Shown here: positions 48,001 through 60,700 of the stretch, one piece after another
Numbering within the stretch: position 1 is the first letter of the stretch
How the letters are laid out: every line of letters begins with the position of its first letter
DNA from: Casuarina equisetifolia
Lineage: Eukaryota; Streptophyta; Magnoliopsida; Fagales; Casuarinaceae
Direction of reading: 5' to 3'
Assembly (NCBI GenBank): GCA_028551475.1
Contig: CM052360.1
Location: forward strand, 1,166,501 to 1,230,500
Length of the DNA stretch: 64,000 nt
The notes under the pieces: generated by a model
The model's database searches: none
What the model saw: only the letters and a program-made list of their open reading frames with translations
What the model was told of the DNA's origin: nothing
Position numbers and translations under genes: made by a program

Positions 48001-51000
48001 ATTTTTTTAGTGCCAGTTGTATGGGGTTGTCTCTTTATAGCAAAGGTGGCTCTATTTAGAGGTACAATAAAGTCCAACTTCTGTTAATCATGTCTTTTCT
48101 GGGGAAGGTTTAATTTGTGGTACCATATTTGCTTCTTTTGGCCCTCTGCCCCTGGAGGTTTGTTGATTTCTCCACTCATATATTGTCTATGTTTTTTCAG
48201 AGGTCCAAAGAGAAGAAAGATGGGATGAAAGGTATTTTGTACCATTAGTTTTGCATATTATAATGATTGTCATTCCATGATTGATATTTATACATATGTT
48301 ATTTTCTTCTAATTTAGATAAGGAAAAGGAATCCTCAAGAGACGTCAAAAGAGCAGACAGTTCAGATAACCAGAAAGAATCTGCACCCTCTGAACTGTCA
48401 GAAGATGCTAACAAAAAGGAGATGGACGGAAATGATGTAAAAGAGATCTCAGCTGAAGAGAAGGTTGATGAAAATGCGAAAAGACTTGAGACAATAGGTG
48501 GAACTGAAATGGGTGATGAGAACAAGACTCCGGAGAAGAAGGAACAGGGAGAATCTGCGAGTGCACAGACAAGTGTCAGTGTGACATCTGGGAAGAAGAA
48601 GATTATTAAAAAGATTGTCAAACAGAAGATTGTTGAGAAGGTAGCTGGTGATGATGCAGACAAACAAAAGGACGAGCTGGGTGAGAGGGATAGTGGAGAG
48701 AAGAATCCAATCTCAGAGATACATGACCAACAGGATGAATCTTCAGTTGGTCTCGCTGGGGTTAAAACTTTTATAAGAAAAAAGGTGGTAAAAAAGGTTC
48801 CAGTTGGAAAAACAGCTCAGAATGAAGATACTGTTGATAAACCAAAGGATACCTCCGATCCAAGCAGTGCCGGTGGTAAGGCAACTGTGAAGAAAAAAAT
48901 TATTAAGAGGGTGGCTAAGAAAAAAGTCACTGGGTTGGACGCCAGTGATGGGGCTGCTGACACTAAGAGAGATGTTGATTTGGATGGGGTAAAGGTAGTT
49001 CAGTCTGTAGATGAGACACAAAATGCGGAGAGTCAAGCAGCAGATGCAGAAGGCCAGGATGGTGTGGTTAAAAGATCAGAAAAAATAACTGTTGTTGAGA
49101 CCAACTCCAAAGCACTCACCCCTGAGAAGCAAGATGATCTGGTCAATGCAAGTAAAGCGGAAATAGAAGCTGACAAGGATGATAAGAAAGAAGAACTAAG
49201 GACAAGTGAGAAAAGTGGCTCAGGGAGTAAAGTTGAGATTGAGACTGACAAACAGAAAGCAATTCAGACTGATAACTGCAGTGGCAAGGCAGGAAAAGTA
49301 AAAGATGGGGAAAAGTATAAAGATGAGAAAGAAAAAAAAGACAACGATGGAAAAGATGAGCCTAGAAGCAAATCAAATAGAGAATTGAAAGAAAAAAGGA
49401 AGTCTGAAGAACCTCCCCGACACCCTGGATTGATTTTACAAACAAAATGGAGCAAGGGTTCCAAAGTAGGTTGATAATAGCATATACAGTATACAATACT
49501 ACTTGTTACCATGCTGCCTTCTGTGTAGCCTTTTTCTAATTGTTTATCTTTATTACAGATTCGTTCATTGTCTCTTTCATTGGATTCACTCTTGGATTAT
49601 AGTGACAAGAACATTGAAGAATCGACATTTGAGGTTTTTTCTCTTGCGTTTTCCCTTTCTCTTTTTGTATATTCTGTATCATAAGTAAAGACCTGTGTTT
49701 GTTCTCCTTCTGAAGTTTGATGTAAACTTTTGCAGCAAGATTATAGCCTCTTTTGAACCTTCTTAACTGTGCTTTTCCTTTCTTGCAGTTGTCATTATTT
49801 GCTGAATTGTTGTATGAAATGCTTCAATATCAGATGGGTTGTCGTATTTTGACATTTCTCCAGGTAGGATTTTAATCTTTCTATCAACATGCGAGGAACT
49901 TACTTCCTTTACTAAGGCATCTTTATTTGCTTGAATTTTTTTTATGCAGAAATTACGTGTGAAATTTGTCAAGAAAAGAAATCAACGTAAGAGGCAATGG
50001 GATGACGTCCATGAGAAGGAAAGGGACAATAAATCAACCGCAAAGCGACCAAAGACTGATGAGCCTCCAGTGAAAGATCAGTCTACTAAGTCTGAAATAT
50101 TAAGTACATCCCAACCAGATGATGACAAAACTAAGGCCAAGGAGGATAAATCTGTTGATCATGTTGATGAGGTGAATATGGAAGATCGGACAGATGAAGA
50201 GGAAGATCCAGAGGAGGATCCTGAAGGGTACGAAGAAATGGAGGAGTCAAGTATGCAAATTGACACAGGGAATGTGAATAACGAGGAAGAGGGAAAGACT
50301 GAAGTGAACACTGAGCCTAACAAGGTGGCTGGACAGGAAAAAGACGAAGCAGAGGAATCTTCTAAGGAGAAATCCAAAGCTGCAGAGACAAAGCCTAAGT
50401 CTGATGGGGGTATGCAGGAAGAGAAAGTTGCAAAGGTGGATAACGGAAAGGATTCAAACTCCGCTGTCAAGGAGGTTGCTGTCGATAAAGAACTATTGCA
50501 GGTTGGGAACCTTGTTGCTTTTCATTTTTTCCTGGTTTTTATCGTAGCATCTTATTGCATTCTCTCTTCTTTATTTTGTTAATGTTAATGTTCAAATCTG
50601 AAACAGGCTTTCCGGTTCTTTGACCGCAATCGAGTTGGCTACATTAGGGTACATTTTAACTTTGTTCAGATTCTTTTTATTTTTTTAATGTGATGGCAAG
50701 ATCAGTACGGTAAGGAGTTTCTGTTGTGTTTCAGGTTGAAGATATGAGGCTGGTCATCCACAATTTGGGAAAGTTCCTCTCACACAGGGATGTGAAGGTT
50801 AGAATCTGCAATTTAGTCACCATTCCATCTATATTATTATTATTATTATTTTTGTGTATGTGTTTGTGTATATTTATATATATTTGTGTAAATGTTCTAT
50901 GTATTCCTTTCCACTGTTTTTGATGCTTTTGATGGTCTGAAGCTAATGTTTTTACCACATTCAGGAACTTGTGCAAAGTGCATTGCTAGAGAGCAACACT

Positions 51001-51054
51001 GGTAGGGATGACCGCATTCTCTACAATAAGCTGGTGCGAATGTCTGGCATTTGA
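39004..51054 (+). CDS. CCAR1/DBC1-like nuclear protein (resembles SHORT ROOT IN SALT MEDIUM 1)
   Basis: Twenty coding exons join in frame to 1393 residues: 39004-39075, 39471-39674, 40124-40414, 40643-40743, 40982-41662, 41768-41813, 42595-42687, 42765-42820, 43150-43261, 44391-44602, 44688-44751, 47489-47662, 48201-48231, 48318-49465, 49559-49633, 49789-49863, 49950-50501, 50607-50648, 50735-50797, 50965-51054. In order: a Ser/Tyr/Gly-rich N-terminus (1-300); an Arg/Glu repeat tract (about 347-422); a conserved block with KRYPRLFVSPEFSKAVVNWPKENL; an inactive Nudix-like DBC1 domain (about 553-702, with GGPWSSADGGDPS); a long Lys/Glu region with three KKKIIKK-type motifs (713-1095); an acidic segment; and an EF-hand-like C-terminus (FFDRNRVGYIRVEDM). 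Arabidopsis RSA1 (emb1579) has this layout and acts in the nucleus in salt signalling and development. Intron 11 is 2.7 kb. Confidence 0.93.
44914..45390. repeat. 239-bp tandem duplication inside intron 11 of the CCAR1-like gene
   Basis: GAACAACTGCCTTCGAG occurs at 44914 and 45153. The two units stay alignable to the end, sharing GATCTCAACTAGGTTGGATA and CTTCCTTTCTCAAATCTTTC. No coding potential. Confidence 0.9.
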
Positions 51055-51589
51055 GATTGGAAGCACCTGGAATTTTTTTCTTCATTTTTATGGAAAATAT
51101 ACTTGAGTGTCACATTGTTTAATCACAGCCACGAAAGAGGATGGATTCTTCTGTTGTACTTGGATTTTTATTTTTGAAAATAAACTGTTCTTTCTTGCAC
51201 CGTTTCAATGACAATGAGAAAGGTGTACAAGCTCCAATGATGTAAAGTCTTAAAGCCACCCGCTTCTTGTTAAAAAAATGTGTTCTATATTACTTAAATG
51301 TTATCACGATGTTCTTGGTATATGAAAAAATAATGACCATCATTTTAACAAGTTAGTTTTAAGTAGAAATTGATTTTTTCTTACGGAGACACCATAGGAA
51401 TAAAATTTATTAAAAGGTGAGCCTTCTTATAGGTTCGTTTTCATGAAAATATCAACTTTCTATCCATGGCTTTACAAGCTTTGATAGGATTCTTATAGTT
51501 GTGTCTTAGGGTATTAATTTATGGATGATTATAATATAATTTACTCAACATATTTGAAGTTTGAAGAAGAATCTTATAATTAAGTTTAC
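51055..51589. other. 3' UTR and downstream spacer of the CCAR1-like gene
   Basis: The first about 200 bases (to about 51250) are expected 3' UTR, followed by AT-rich spacer. No gene is seen. Confidence 0.5.
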
Positions 51590-52015
51590 TATGAAAGACC
51601 TCGGAGCGACACAACTGATCCTTGGGGGAGGGTCATTCGAGATAGAGGAAGTTTTGAGTTGAAGTTATCTCAAAGTGATTAGGAGGTCAATTACATGGAA
51701 ACCGATGGTGAAGCCTCTTAGGAGATAATTTAACCTATCAAAAGATGAATGTTTGAATGCAGCAAAGAAACGAAAATAAGTAAAAGTTTTCCTTATGCAT
51801 CAAAAGTGACACTAAATATATGTAATATTTGCAAAAGGCTGTACATCTCCCATAGAATGGAAATTGTGAGTAGATACATGACTGATCCATGCAAGAGGCA
51901 TAGGCAAGCAATTGAATGGGTCATCAGGTTTTTGAAGGAGACGACTTTGTTTTGCTTGAACTTCGGAATTTCAGAAATTGGAATTGGAAGGATTTGTACT
52001 CAAGCTTGGCAATAG
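51590..52015 (+). mobile_element. Degenerate Ty1/copia reverse-transcriptase/RNase H fragment
   Basis: Across broken frames, the segment reads like the end of a copia polyprotein RT: KDLGATQLILGG (family DLGEAKYILG type), LSKDECLNAAKK, then FPYASKVTLNICNICKRLY (family VPYASAVGSLMYAM.CTRPD type), VSRYMTDPCKRHRQAIEWVI and RFLKETT. Frameshifts and internal stops separate the parts, and no LTRs or integrase are near. An old, dead fragment. Confidence 0.8.
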
Positions 52016-54176
52016 ATCTCAATAAGGTTCGAGTACCAATGGATAAAATTTCGTAGTTGGCGGAACAATTATAATCTAGAGGTGAACCTTTGTGAATAGA
52101 CAGTGAGGATCCTTTTTGGCCTTTCTAAGAACTCAGCCGACATTTTGAGGATAAAGAATGGCTTATTAGTTTATTCAAGTAATATCTATTACAGAACTTG
52201 CAAGGCCTCTCTTATTCATTAAGTGAGCTAGCCCTTTGGTATATGATATTAAAATAAAAATAAACTAGATTCTTCATTGAGAGTTTGAATATCAAATAAG
52301 AGGCCTGCTAACCAAAGAAAATGACAAGGAAAGAAAATCTAAAAAATAACTATAAGCAAAAGACATATACACACCCCTATGTAGATTATCAAGGTTTCGA
52401 AATTCTGAGATATCAACATGGAGCTTGAGATATGTCCAAATGTAGATCAGGATTTTCTTTTTTCTTCTTTGATTGGAGAATCAAAGACTGGCAAACAGTT
52501 GTATGAGAGAAAACATTATTTGTTCTAGCTATTAAAAATAATAATGTATTTCATTCATCTATGAAGACTTCCTAATTAGTTGTGTGACTTTAAGTCTCAT
52601 TCCTTTATTATGTGGTCTTATTAGATACTTTTCAATCACCTAACCAAAAAACATAGATAAATTGTGGTGAGAAAGACCATTGTTTATTCTTCTATTTTGA
52701 ATAATAAAGATTGGCAATAATTTCACGTCCACTTGCACATATTTAAGTTTTCCTTTCCTTATCAGGTGGTCCAATTACGTACAAGTCTATCAAGGAAAAA
52801 ATTGAAATGCAATGGACTACAATTTCTTCTTTTTCTCAAGAATATATATATTTAATTTGTTAATGACAATTCTCGTGTCTACTTTTACTAGCACTCCACA
52901 ATCATATGGTCATATTGTATTCAAACTAAGTCGACCGGCCAAGGAAAAACAAAACTATATTGAGAGAGACCATTTTTTTTTCCTCCTCTCAAAAGATAAT
53001 ATACTTAATTAGTTGATAACAACTCTCGTGTCTACTTTTGCAACTACACAATATAGTCTTATAGAAATCAAGTCGCCCACCCCAGGAAAAAAAATTATAA
53101 ATGAGAGACAGTTATTTCTTCCTCCTATAAAAAATACGATACATGTCCATTCATGTGTGTTCTCAATTTTTAAATTAGTTAATTATATTTACCCAATTAG
53201 ATGACTGGTATAAATTATTCATGATGACAACAAATGAATGAACAAAGAACACCCCAACCTCGAACAAGAACATGGTTACTTTGTAATTCCAACGGCAACA
53301 ACTAGATTACTATACAAAATAAAGTCCATGGCAAGTTATGTTAAGTAAGTACCATACCTAAGATCTCCTTTTAATTCAATATTGCCGAGTTTTAGGTGGA
53401 GAAGCGTTTTCTCTATGCCTTCCTTCAGGTTTTATTTTGACGGAATGAGGTCCCTCAATTACACTCCAATTTCATATGATTTCAATCAATTTAAAGAAAT
53501 ATTTAGCGTATCTAACATGGAAATTTAATGCAATGAATTTGTTCCTAAAAATAAAAAGAAGTCTATGAAAAATTTTCAAAAACCATGAAGATTTACTTAA
53601 ACAAACAAGGATCTATGAAAAAGACCGGATTATATTACGTTTCAACTATTAGTTATTGGAAATGACGACGATGATAATGAACAAATGGCATGTTTTGCAT
53701 AATTTATGATGAATTACAATTTGAGCAATTCCACAAAAAGATTAACTTAAGATTTACTTATCCCAAACAGTTTAACATTTCGAACTCCAAGGTCCCCAAC
53801 AATAACCACGTTTTAAGTGAAACTATCCAAGTCATATATGATCTAGATAACCAATTAAGCCTAATCAAATCTATGATTTTCTCTTTAGGTAAGATGTCTT
53901 TATAACCTCATCAAGTGAGTTTTTCTCAAAGTTATGTAAGTCCATTCCTATTTTTTTCTGTAAGAAAATAAAAATACTAGTGAAAGTTGATAAAATAATT
54001 TATAAATAAAACGGAAACACAAGAATTTGAGAAACTATGACTGCAGGGCCGGCCCTATTTTGAGACTACACCCCGATAAACATAATGCAATGTTTTACAT
54101 AGAACTTTTGATTGATTCTCTAATGTTGATATGACCTGAATGTAACAATTATAGAAGAAAATAATAATATAAATAA
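52016..54176. other. AT-rich intergenic spacer
   Basis: Two related 160-bp stretches occur at about 52806-52990 and 53000-53110 (TCTCGTGTCTACTTTT and AGAGAC words in each), suggesting a small local duplication. No gene is supported. Confidence 0.45.
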
Positions 54177-57100
54177 GTTTTGGGAAAATTCAACCAAGTC
54201 GCATCATTCACATTAAAATCAAACACACAATCATGGAAACATACACACCTAAACATAGTAGATTTAAAAGGTTTAGAATATCATAATGTCCTATGTCCCC
54301 TATAATCTTTTCTCATTAGATTTTCTCATAGGTTCTCTTTCCTTAAATTAGTATCTCATAGATTTTCTCATTCACTAGAATTATGAGAGGAGTCCTTTCC
54401 AACAATTAGCCCCCATGGAAACTCTCTCATGAGAGGGGACCCATTAGGTTTTATTTATACTTCTCCTATTTATAGAGAAACCCTACAAAAATCCTAGTCG
54501 AATACTATTAAGAAAACCTATTTCTACAAAATGATATAAATCCTAACTAGATACTACCAGGAAATCCATTACATCTAGGAAATATTTCATGCTTTCATCA
54601 TTACATAGAGAGCCTTGATTGTAATGACAACCATATTTTTTAACTTAATTGTTCCATCAATCCTAATAATCTCCCATTTGGAACAATGTGGTGCAACACC
54701 TTACACTATAGGAAAATATAGAAAATCTCTTCAAATATATCAACTACATAATCATAATATTTGTAATAGAAAGATGGGAGAAACCTTCTTTAACTTCCAC
54801 AACTACAATCTTTAAACCAAAAAAGATTGAAAAAAGTCTCTTTAACCATAATATTTTTGATAAAGAAAGATTGAAAAACGCTCTTCAACTTCTGCAACCA
54901 TAATTTTTTTGATAAAGAAAGATTGGATAAAACTCTCTTCAAAACAAACTCTTATCAACTATGTTATCTTGCCTCTTCTTAAACCACGCCTTTCTTAGGT
55001 CATACCTCTTTAGGCACTTCCGTTGCAACCTCTTCTAGGTTACATCTCTCCTAGGCCATGTTTTTCTTCAAGCATTTGCACATCATCATGGACTTTTTCC
55101 ATTAAAATGTGTCATTCACCATGAGGCCCTTAATAAAAGTATAAATTATGGGTCTTCCACAACATTGAGATCTCTCTTTGGAATCCACCCAATGAAGAGT
55201 CCATCTTCCATCCAAAATTATTGATGTTTCACCATAATCAATCATTGAAGCCTTTTACACCTTATATGGATATTGACAAACTTGAAAATTCTAAAATTTT
55301 ACTTCACCATGTACAACTAAAATTAAGAGCATCACAAGCTCCTCCTTAATTAACAATTCATCTTAAAAAATAATTTTGGCCAAAATGCTCCCCCTATAGC
55401 TTGCAAAAGAATCTTTTTTTTCTTCGGAACGTGCACCTCACATGCGTTGGCTATGCATCTCACACGCATATCTTACATGTGGGGTTGCATCCTTTACAAT
55501 CTGAGTCTATTGACCCAATTTTGACCTATCGACAACCTGTTCTTCAATCCACCATCTTCCACCACCAATCAACGCAATCTACCACCATGGATTAACTTGT
55601 AGTTGCGCAATCTATCATCTGCCATCTTCATCGTTGTTGATCTACCACCATCATTCGGGTTTTTTCAATCACCTAAGAGTTTGCAAACCTAACCCGAATT
55701 TTCTGACCAAACCCTACCATCATTCACCATTCTTCCACCTGGGTTAAAACCAAAATCCTTTATAGATCATCCGGTTACCCTTACTTCATCATCGTAAGCC
55801 ATAAGTTGCTGCCAATCTACAAAAAACCGTTTCTGCCATTCATCTACGTTCAACTGTGTCACGACCCTAGATCTGGGATCATGCTCTTATAACCAAAATA
55901 ACACCAATGGAAAACAAAATACCAAATTATATTAAAAATCAAGTAGAATAACAACTTGTAAGATGGAAGCGATATGCAACTTATCAAGATTGAGAACCTA
56001 AAGCTTCCTCAATTATGAAGGCCAAGCCAAGGCTTTAATCTCTCAAATAAGCGCTGCCTCTACCTTTGCCCTAACTCTTTATTTATAGCCTAATTCTTAG
56101 CCCAATATGATTGGGTTTTGGATTCCTAAAACAACTGAATTTTAGAGTCCTAAATTAACTAAGCTTTGGACATTCCCCAAAACTACTCAATCTTTTTAAT
56201 TAAAATAATCTAAAACAATAACAAATCTAATTAGGATCAAATCCCTTATTTAGCATACCCTAGTCCTGACAAATTGAGTTCTCAATTTTGAGCTTGATCC
56301 AACCCGATCCAGTAGCCTAACTCGATCCAGAAACCTAACGCGATTCCACCCATTCAACTGAGCTTAACTTGGACCACAATCTGGATATGCATCCATCCAT
56401 ACCTGACATGGATGTTTATGACCTGAGTCCACGATTCGAGTTTGCGATATGAGTCCACTTCATACCTATCGAGCTTGATCCATGCATCCAAACCAAATCT
56501 CCAATTTGAGTCCCAAACCATGTCCCGCCACTCGACTCTAAGCTTTGCAAGCACTGAATTTGCCACCTCTAGTGAGTATCCGGTGACCAATTTTTGCTGT
56601 TTTTCACCAAAAAACTCTAGATTTAAGGGAAAGAGAAAATCTCTTCTCAAAATATCTATCTACTTCTTCAATTGTATTTACCATGTTTGATCTATCATTT
56701 ATGATCTTGATCTTCCATAGTCCACGCTCACTGCATCACTTGTTGGGAGAATTTACCTAAGACCCATCATCTACATAAAGATTAAACACACAATCCTCAT
56801 AATGTCTTATGTCCCCTTTAATATCTTTTCATTAAATATTCTCATACTTTTCATTTTCTCAAATTGGTATTTCATATATTATCTCATTAACTAGAATTCA
56901 TGAGATGGGCCATATCCAACAGTTAGTCCCTCATGGGGACTCTCTCAACTCACTTTTTAGATTTCTCTATACTTTTTCTATTTATAAAAAAACTATAAAG
57001 AAACTATAAAGAAATTCTAATTGAATATTATTAAGAAAATTTACTTCCACAAAAGAATATGAATCTTAACTAGATACTACTAAGAAATCTACTATCTTTA

Positions 57101-57193
57101 AAAGATATTTCTTGGTTCACAATTACATAGAGACTCTAATTATAATAATAATTATACTCTTTAATTTAATTATTCCACCAATACCGATAATAA
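54177..57193 (+). mobile_element. Candidate old LTR element (two ~450-490-bp direct repeats)
   Basis: 54177-54668 and 56741-57193 are diverged direct repeats. They share an opening TGGGA.AATT, then AAACACACAATC, TAATGTC.TATGTCCCCT, TCATTA.CTAGAATT, CTAACTAGATACTAC.A and ACATAGAGA.....TTGTAAT-type text. The right copy begins TGTTGGGA, a common LTR start. The roughly 2.07 kb between them has no recognisable gag or pol, so it would be a non-autonomous or heavily eroded element. Exact ends and target duplication are unclear. Confidence 0.55.
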
Positions 57194-57250
57194 ATGGCTC
57201 TCATGCTTCCTTTAGTGTTGATAATATGCTGGGTCCCCGCGTGTTGTTTC

Positions 57251-57385
57251 TTCAACACTGGCGTGCTCTCTTCGTCAGTGGGCGGGGTCCATGTGTGTTC
57301 AACGTTGGCGTGCTCTCTGTCAGTGTGCGGGGTACACGTGGGTTAACATGGGCGCTCTCTTGGTCAGTGTGCAGGGTTCACATGG
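57251..57385. repeat. Three ~45-bp tandem units in the NLR promoter
   Basis: Units at 57251, 57298 and 57343 each run TTCAAC..TGGCG.GCTCTC..GTCAGTG.GCGGGGT.CA, with the third most diverged. The array is GC-rich in an AT-rich context and ends about 350 bp upstream of the NLR start codon. A C-rich run follows at 57393-57425. Confidence 0.8.
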
Positions 57386-57736
57386 TTGTATTATTCTCCT
57401 TCCCCCCCTACCCCCTCCCCCCTCCCAATTGTGTCGTGTCGGGCATCAGTGCGAGCCAGTTCGTGACGACGTCCCCACACGTTGGCGATCTTGACGAGTA
57501 AAATTCCACTAATATCAATCAAATGGCTTTCAAATTATGCACGCAAACATCACCCTCCACTGAGCTTTTCTCTCTCTGCTTCCTTCATAGCCTTGTGGGT
57601 CCATCACTCCCATACGCTGTGTCCTTCGTGTGTTCTTTTGGGCAGAGAGCAAAATATAACATAGCTTGCAGTACCTCATTTTGCTCCTCTTTGCAATCAC
57701 CTTCACTTGTTTCCTTTGATTTGCATAAAAGAAACA

Positions 57737-60700
57737 ATGGCTGAGCTTGCAACCACAGCTCTCCCTTCCATCCTTCGATTTCTATTTGAGAAGCTGGCAT
57801 CTGGCGAGCTTGTTGACTTCTTTCGGCAACGGAAACTTGATCGGGATCTCATAGACAAGTTGGAGACATCATTGATCTTTGCAAGCAAACTGCGGGAAGA
57901 TGCAGAAAACAAGCAATTTGCGGATACTAATGTGAAGGCGTGGCTTGATAAGCTGAAAGATATTATGTATGATGCGCAGGAGATCTTGGACGAGATGGCT
58001 ACTGAAGTCTTGCAACGTCAGTTAGATACTAAATTTGAAACTAGTGCAAGTAAGGTACGAAACTCCATCTCTGGTTATTTTAGTTCTTTTGTCAAGGAGT
58101 TAGAGGCAAAGATAGAAAAATTAGTTGCCAAACTAAAGCATCTAGCAGATCAAAAAGATGTTTTAGATTTGAAAGAAGGTGGGGAAAGAAAACCACACGA
58201 AAGATTGGCCACAACTTCTTCTGTTGAAGAAACTAATATTGTTGGTAGGGACGATGCTAAGAAAGAAATAGTGAACTTCTTGCTTTCGGATGATGCAAGT
58301 CATGATGAAAATGTAAGAGTGATTGCCATAACCGGCACGGGGGGGATTGGCAAGACCACCCTTGCTCAGCTTGTGTACAAGGATGAGAAGGTAAAGGAAT
58401 ACTTTGACCTTAATGCATGGGTCTGTGTTTCGCAGGACTTTGACGTGTTTAGGGTAATGAAAACAACTCTTGAGGCAATCACTTTGCTGTCTTCTGATAT
58501 TAAAGATTTAAATCGGCTTCAACAAACAACAGAGGAGAAATTATTGAAGAAGAAATTTTTCCTTGTTTTAGATGATGTGTGGGATGAGGATGATGGTAAG
58601 TGGGAGGAATTGAGCAAACCATTGAAGTCTGGGGCACGAGGAAGTGTAGTGATTGTAACAACGCGCAAAAAAGAAGTTGCAACAATGATGAGTAGTGTCC
58701 TAAGTTACCCTATAGATAAGCTATCAAATGAGGATTGTTGGTCTTTATTTACAAAGTATGCTTTCTCTGATAATAACTTTGAAGCATGTCCAAAGCTAGA
58801 AGAAATTGGAAGACAAATTGTGGAAAAGTGTAAAGGCCTACCTTTGGCTGTTAAGGCAATTGGAGGTATGCTGCGATCTAACTTAGATGTTCATGAATGG
58901 GAGAAGACATTAAAGAGCAATTTATGGGACTCACTAGCTGGCCAAACAAAGATTCTTCCAGCTTTAAGTTTAAGTTATAAAGATCTTTCCCCAGATTTAA
59001 AGCAATGTTTTGTTTACTGTTCAATATTTCCAAAAGATTATTGTTTCTCACAAGATAAAGTAATATCATTATGGATGGCAGAAGGTTTGTTGAAAGAAAA
59101 TAGAAATCAAACAATAGAAGAAGTTGGTAAAGATTATTTACATGCTTTAAGATCAAGGTCATTGCTTGAAAAATCATCAAGTTACAAAGGAGCTTCAGGA
59201 GCTTTTTTTGTAATGCATGACCTTGTTCATGATTTAGTGAAATCAGTGTCTGAGCAATATATTGGTACTGTAGAGGTTGCTTCTGGTCACTTAATTTCGA
59301 GTAAAGTTCGTCATTTATCATTGTGGGCAGATGATGATTATGTTGACTCGAAGAAGTTTAAGACTCTTCACATGCCTAAGCAGTTGCATACTTTCTTACC
59401 ATTACTGTTGCCAACACAACATGGTGCCATTTACATAACTAATAGGGTGTTGCATGATTTATTCCCAATATTGAGATGTTTACGAGTGCTTTCTTTATCT
59501 GGTTTTATAAATGTGACAAAGTTGCCCAAATCAATTGGTGAAATTAAGCATCTACGTTATTTGAACCTATCTTCTACTAGTATTATGGTGCTACCTGATT
59601 CTATGTGTAAGTTGTGCAATTTGCAAACATTGGACTTATCATATTGTCAAAATCTTGTTGCATTACCAAAAGATATGCAGAAACTCATTGGCTTACGTCA
59701 TCTTGATATTTGGAAAACTCACATCAAAGAGATGCCAGTACATTTGGGACAGTTACAATGTTTACAAACATTGACAAAATTTGTTGTTAGCAAATATGAT
59801 GGGCTTGGCATTGAAGAGTTAGGAAAACTAACAAATCTTCATGGAAAACTTTATATTTCAGAGCTCCAAAATGTTGTAGATCCTGGAAATGCTTTGCAAG
59901 CACTCTTGAAAGATAAGAAGTACCTTGAGAAGTTGACGTTTGAATGGAGTGCTCCAGATATTTTAAAATGTCAAAGACGTGTACTAGACAATCTTTGCCC
60001 TCATTCAAACTTGAAAATGCTTGCTATCCGCAAATATGGTGCTGAAAGCCTTTCTGATTGGGTTGGACATCATTTGTTCTCTAATCTAACGTCTATTCGC
60101 TTAAAAGATTGTATAAATATTTGCAGCTTGCCACCATTTGGTCAACTATGCTCTTTGCAAGAACTTTATCTTTCTAAGTTAAGTGGAATCATCAAAGTGG
60201 GCCTTGAATTTTTTGGTTGCAATTCTTCATTGACTAAGCCATTTGGAGCCTTGAAAATTCTAGTGTTTAAAGAAATGTTGAACTGGGAGAGATGGTCTTT
60301 TTTTGGTGATGAAAATGATTGTACGACTTTTCCACATCTTCAAGTGCTAAATATCAGTAACTGCCCAAAGCTAGTTGGACGCTTGCCTAGCCATCTACCC
60401 TCTTTAGCCACATTGGAGATAGAAGGAAGTCCACAATTGGTAACTACAATCTTGAGTTCACCTGCTATACAAGATTTAGAGCTAAATGATTGTAATAAGG
60501 TTTTGTTCAAGGAATTGCCAATTGGATTGAAGAGTCTGAAAATTAATGGATTTAGAACACTTGAGTGCCTTCCTAAGTTAATGGTCGATTGGAGCAGTAG
60601 TATTCAAGACTTATTTTTACGGAGTTGTTTGCAGTTGGAGATCCCATCACACCTAGACTTCTCATCTCTTGAAAAATTGCAGTTGAACGGTTGTGATTCC

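Noticed and set aside
57112..57501. Overlapping ORFs upstream of the NLR gene
   Set aside because: They run through tandem promoter repeats and the end of an LTR-like repeat. No domain or splice link to the NLR is apparent.
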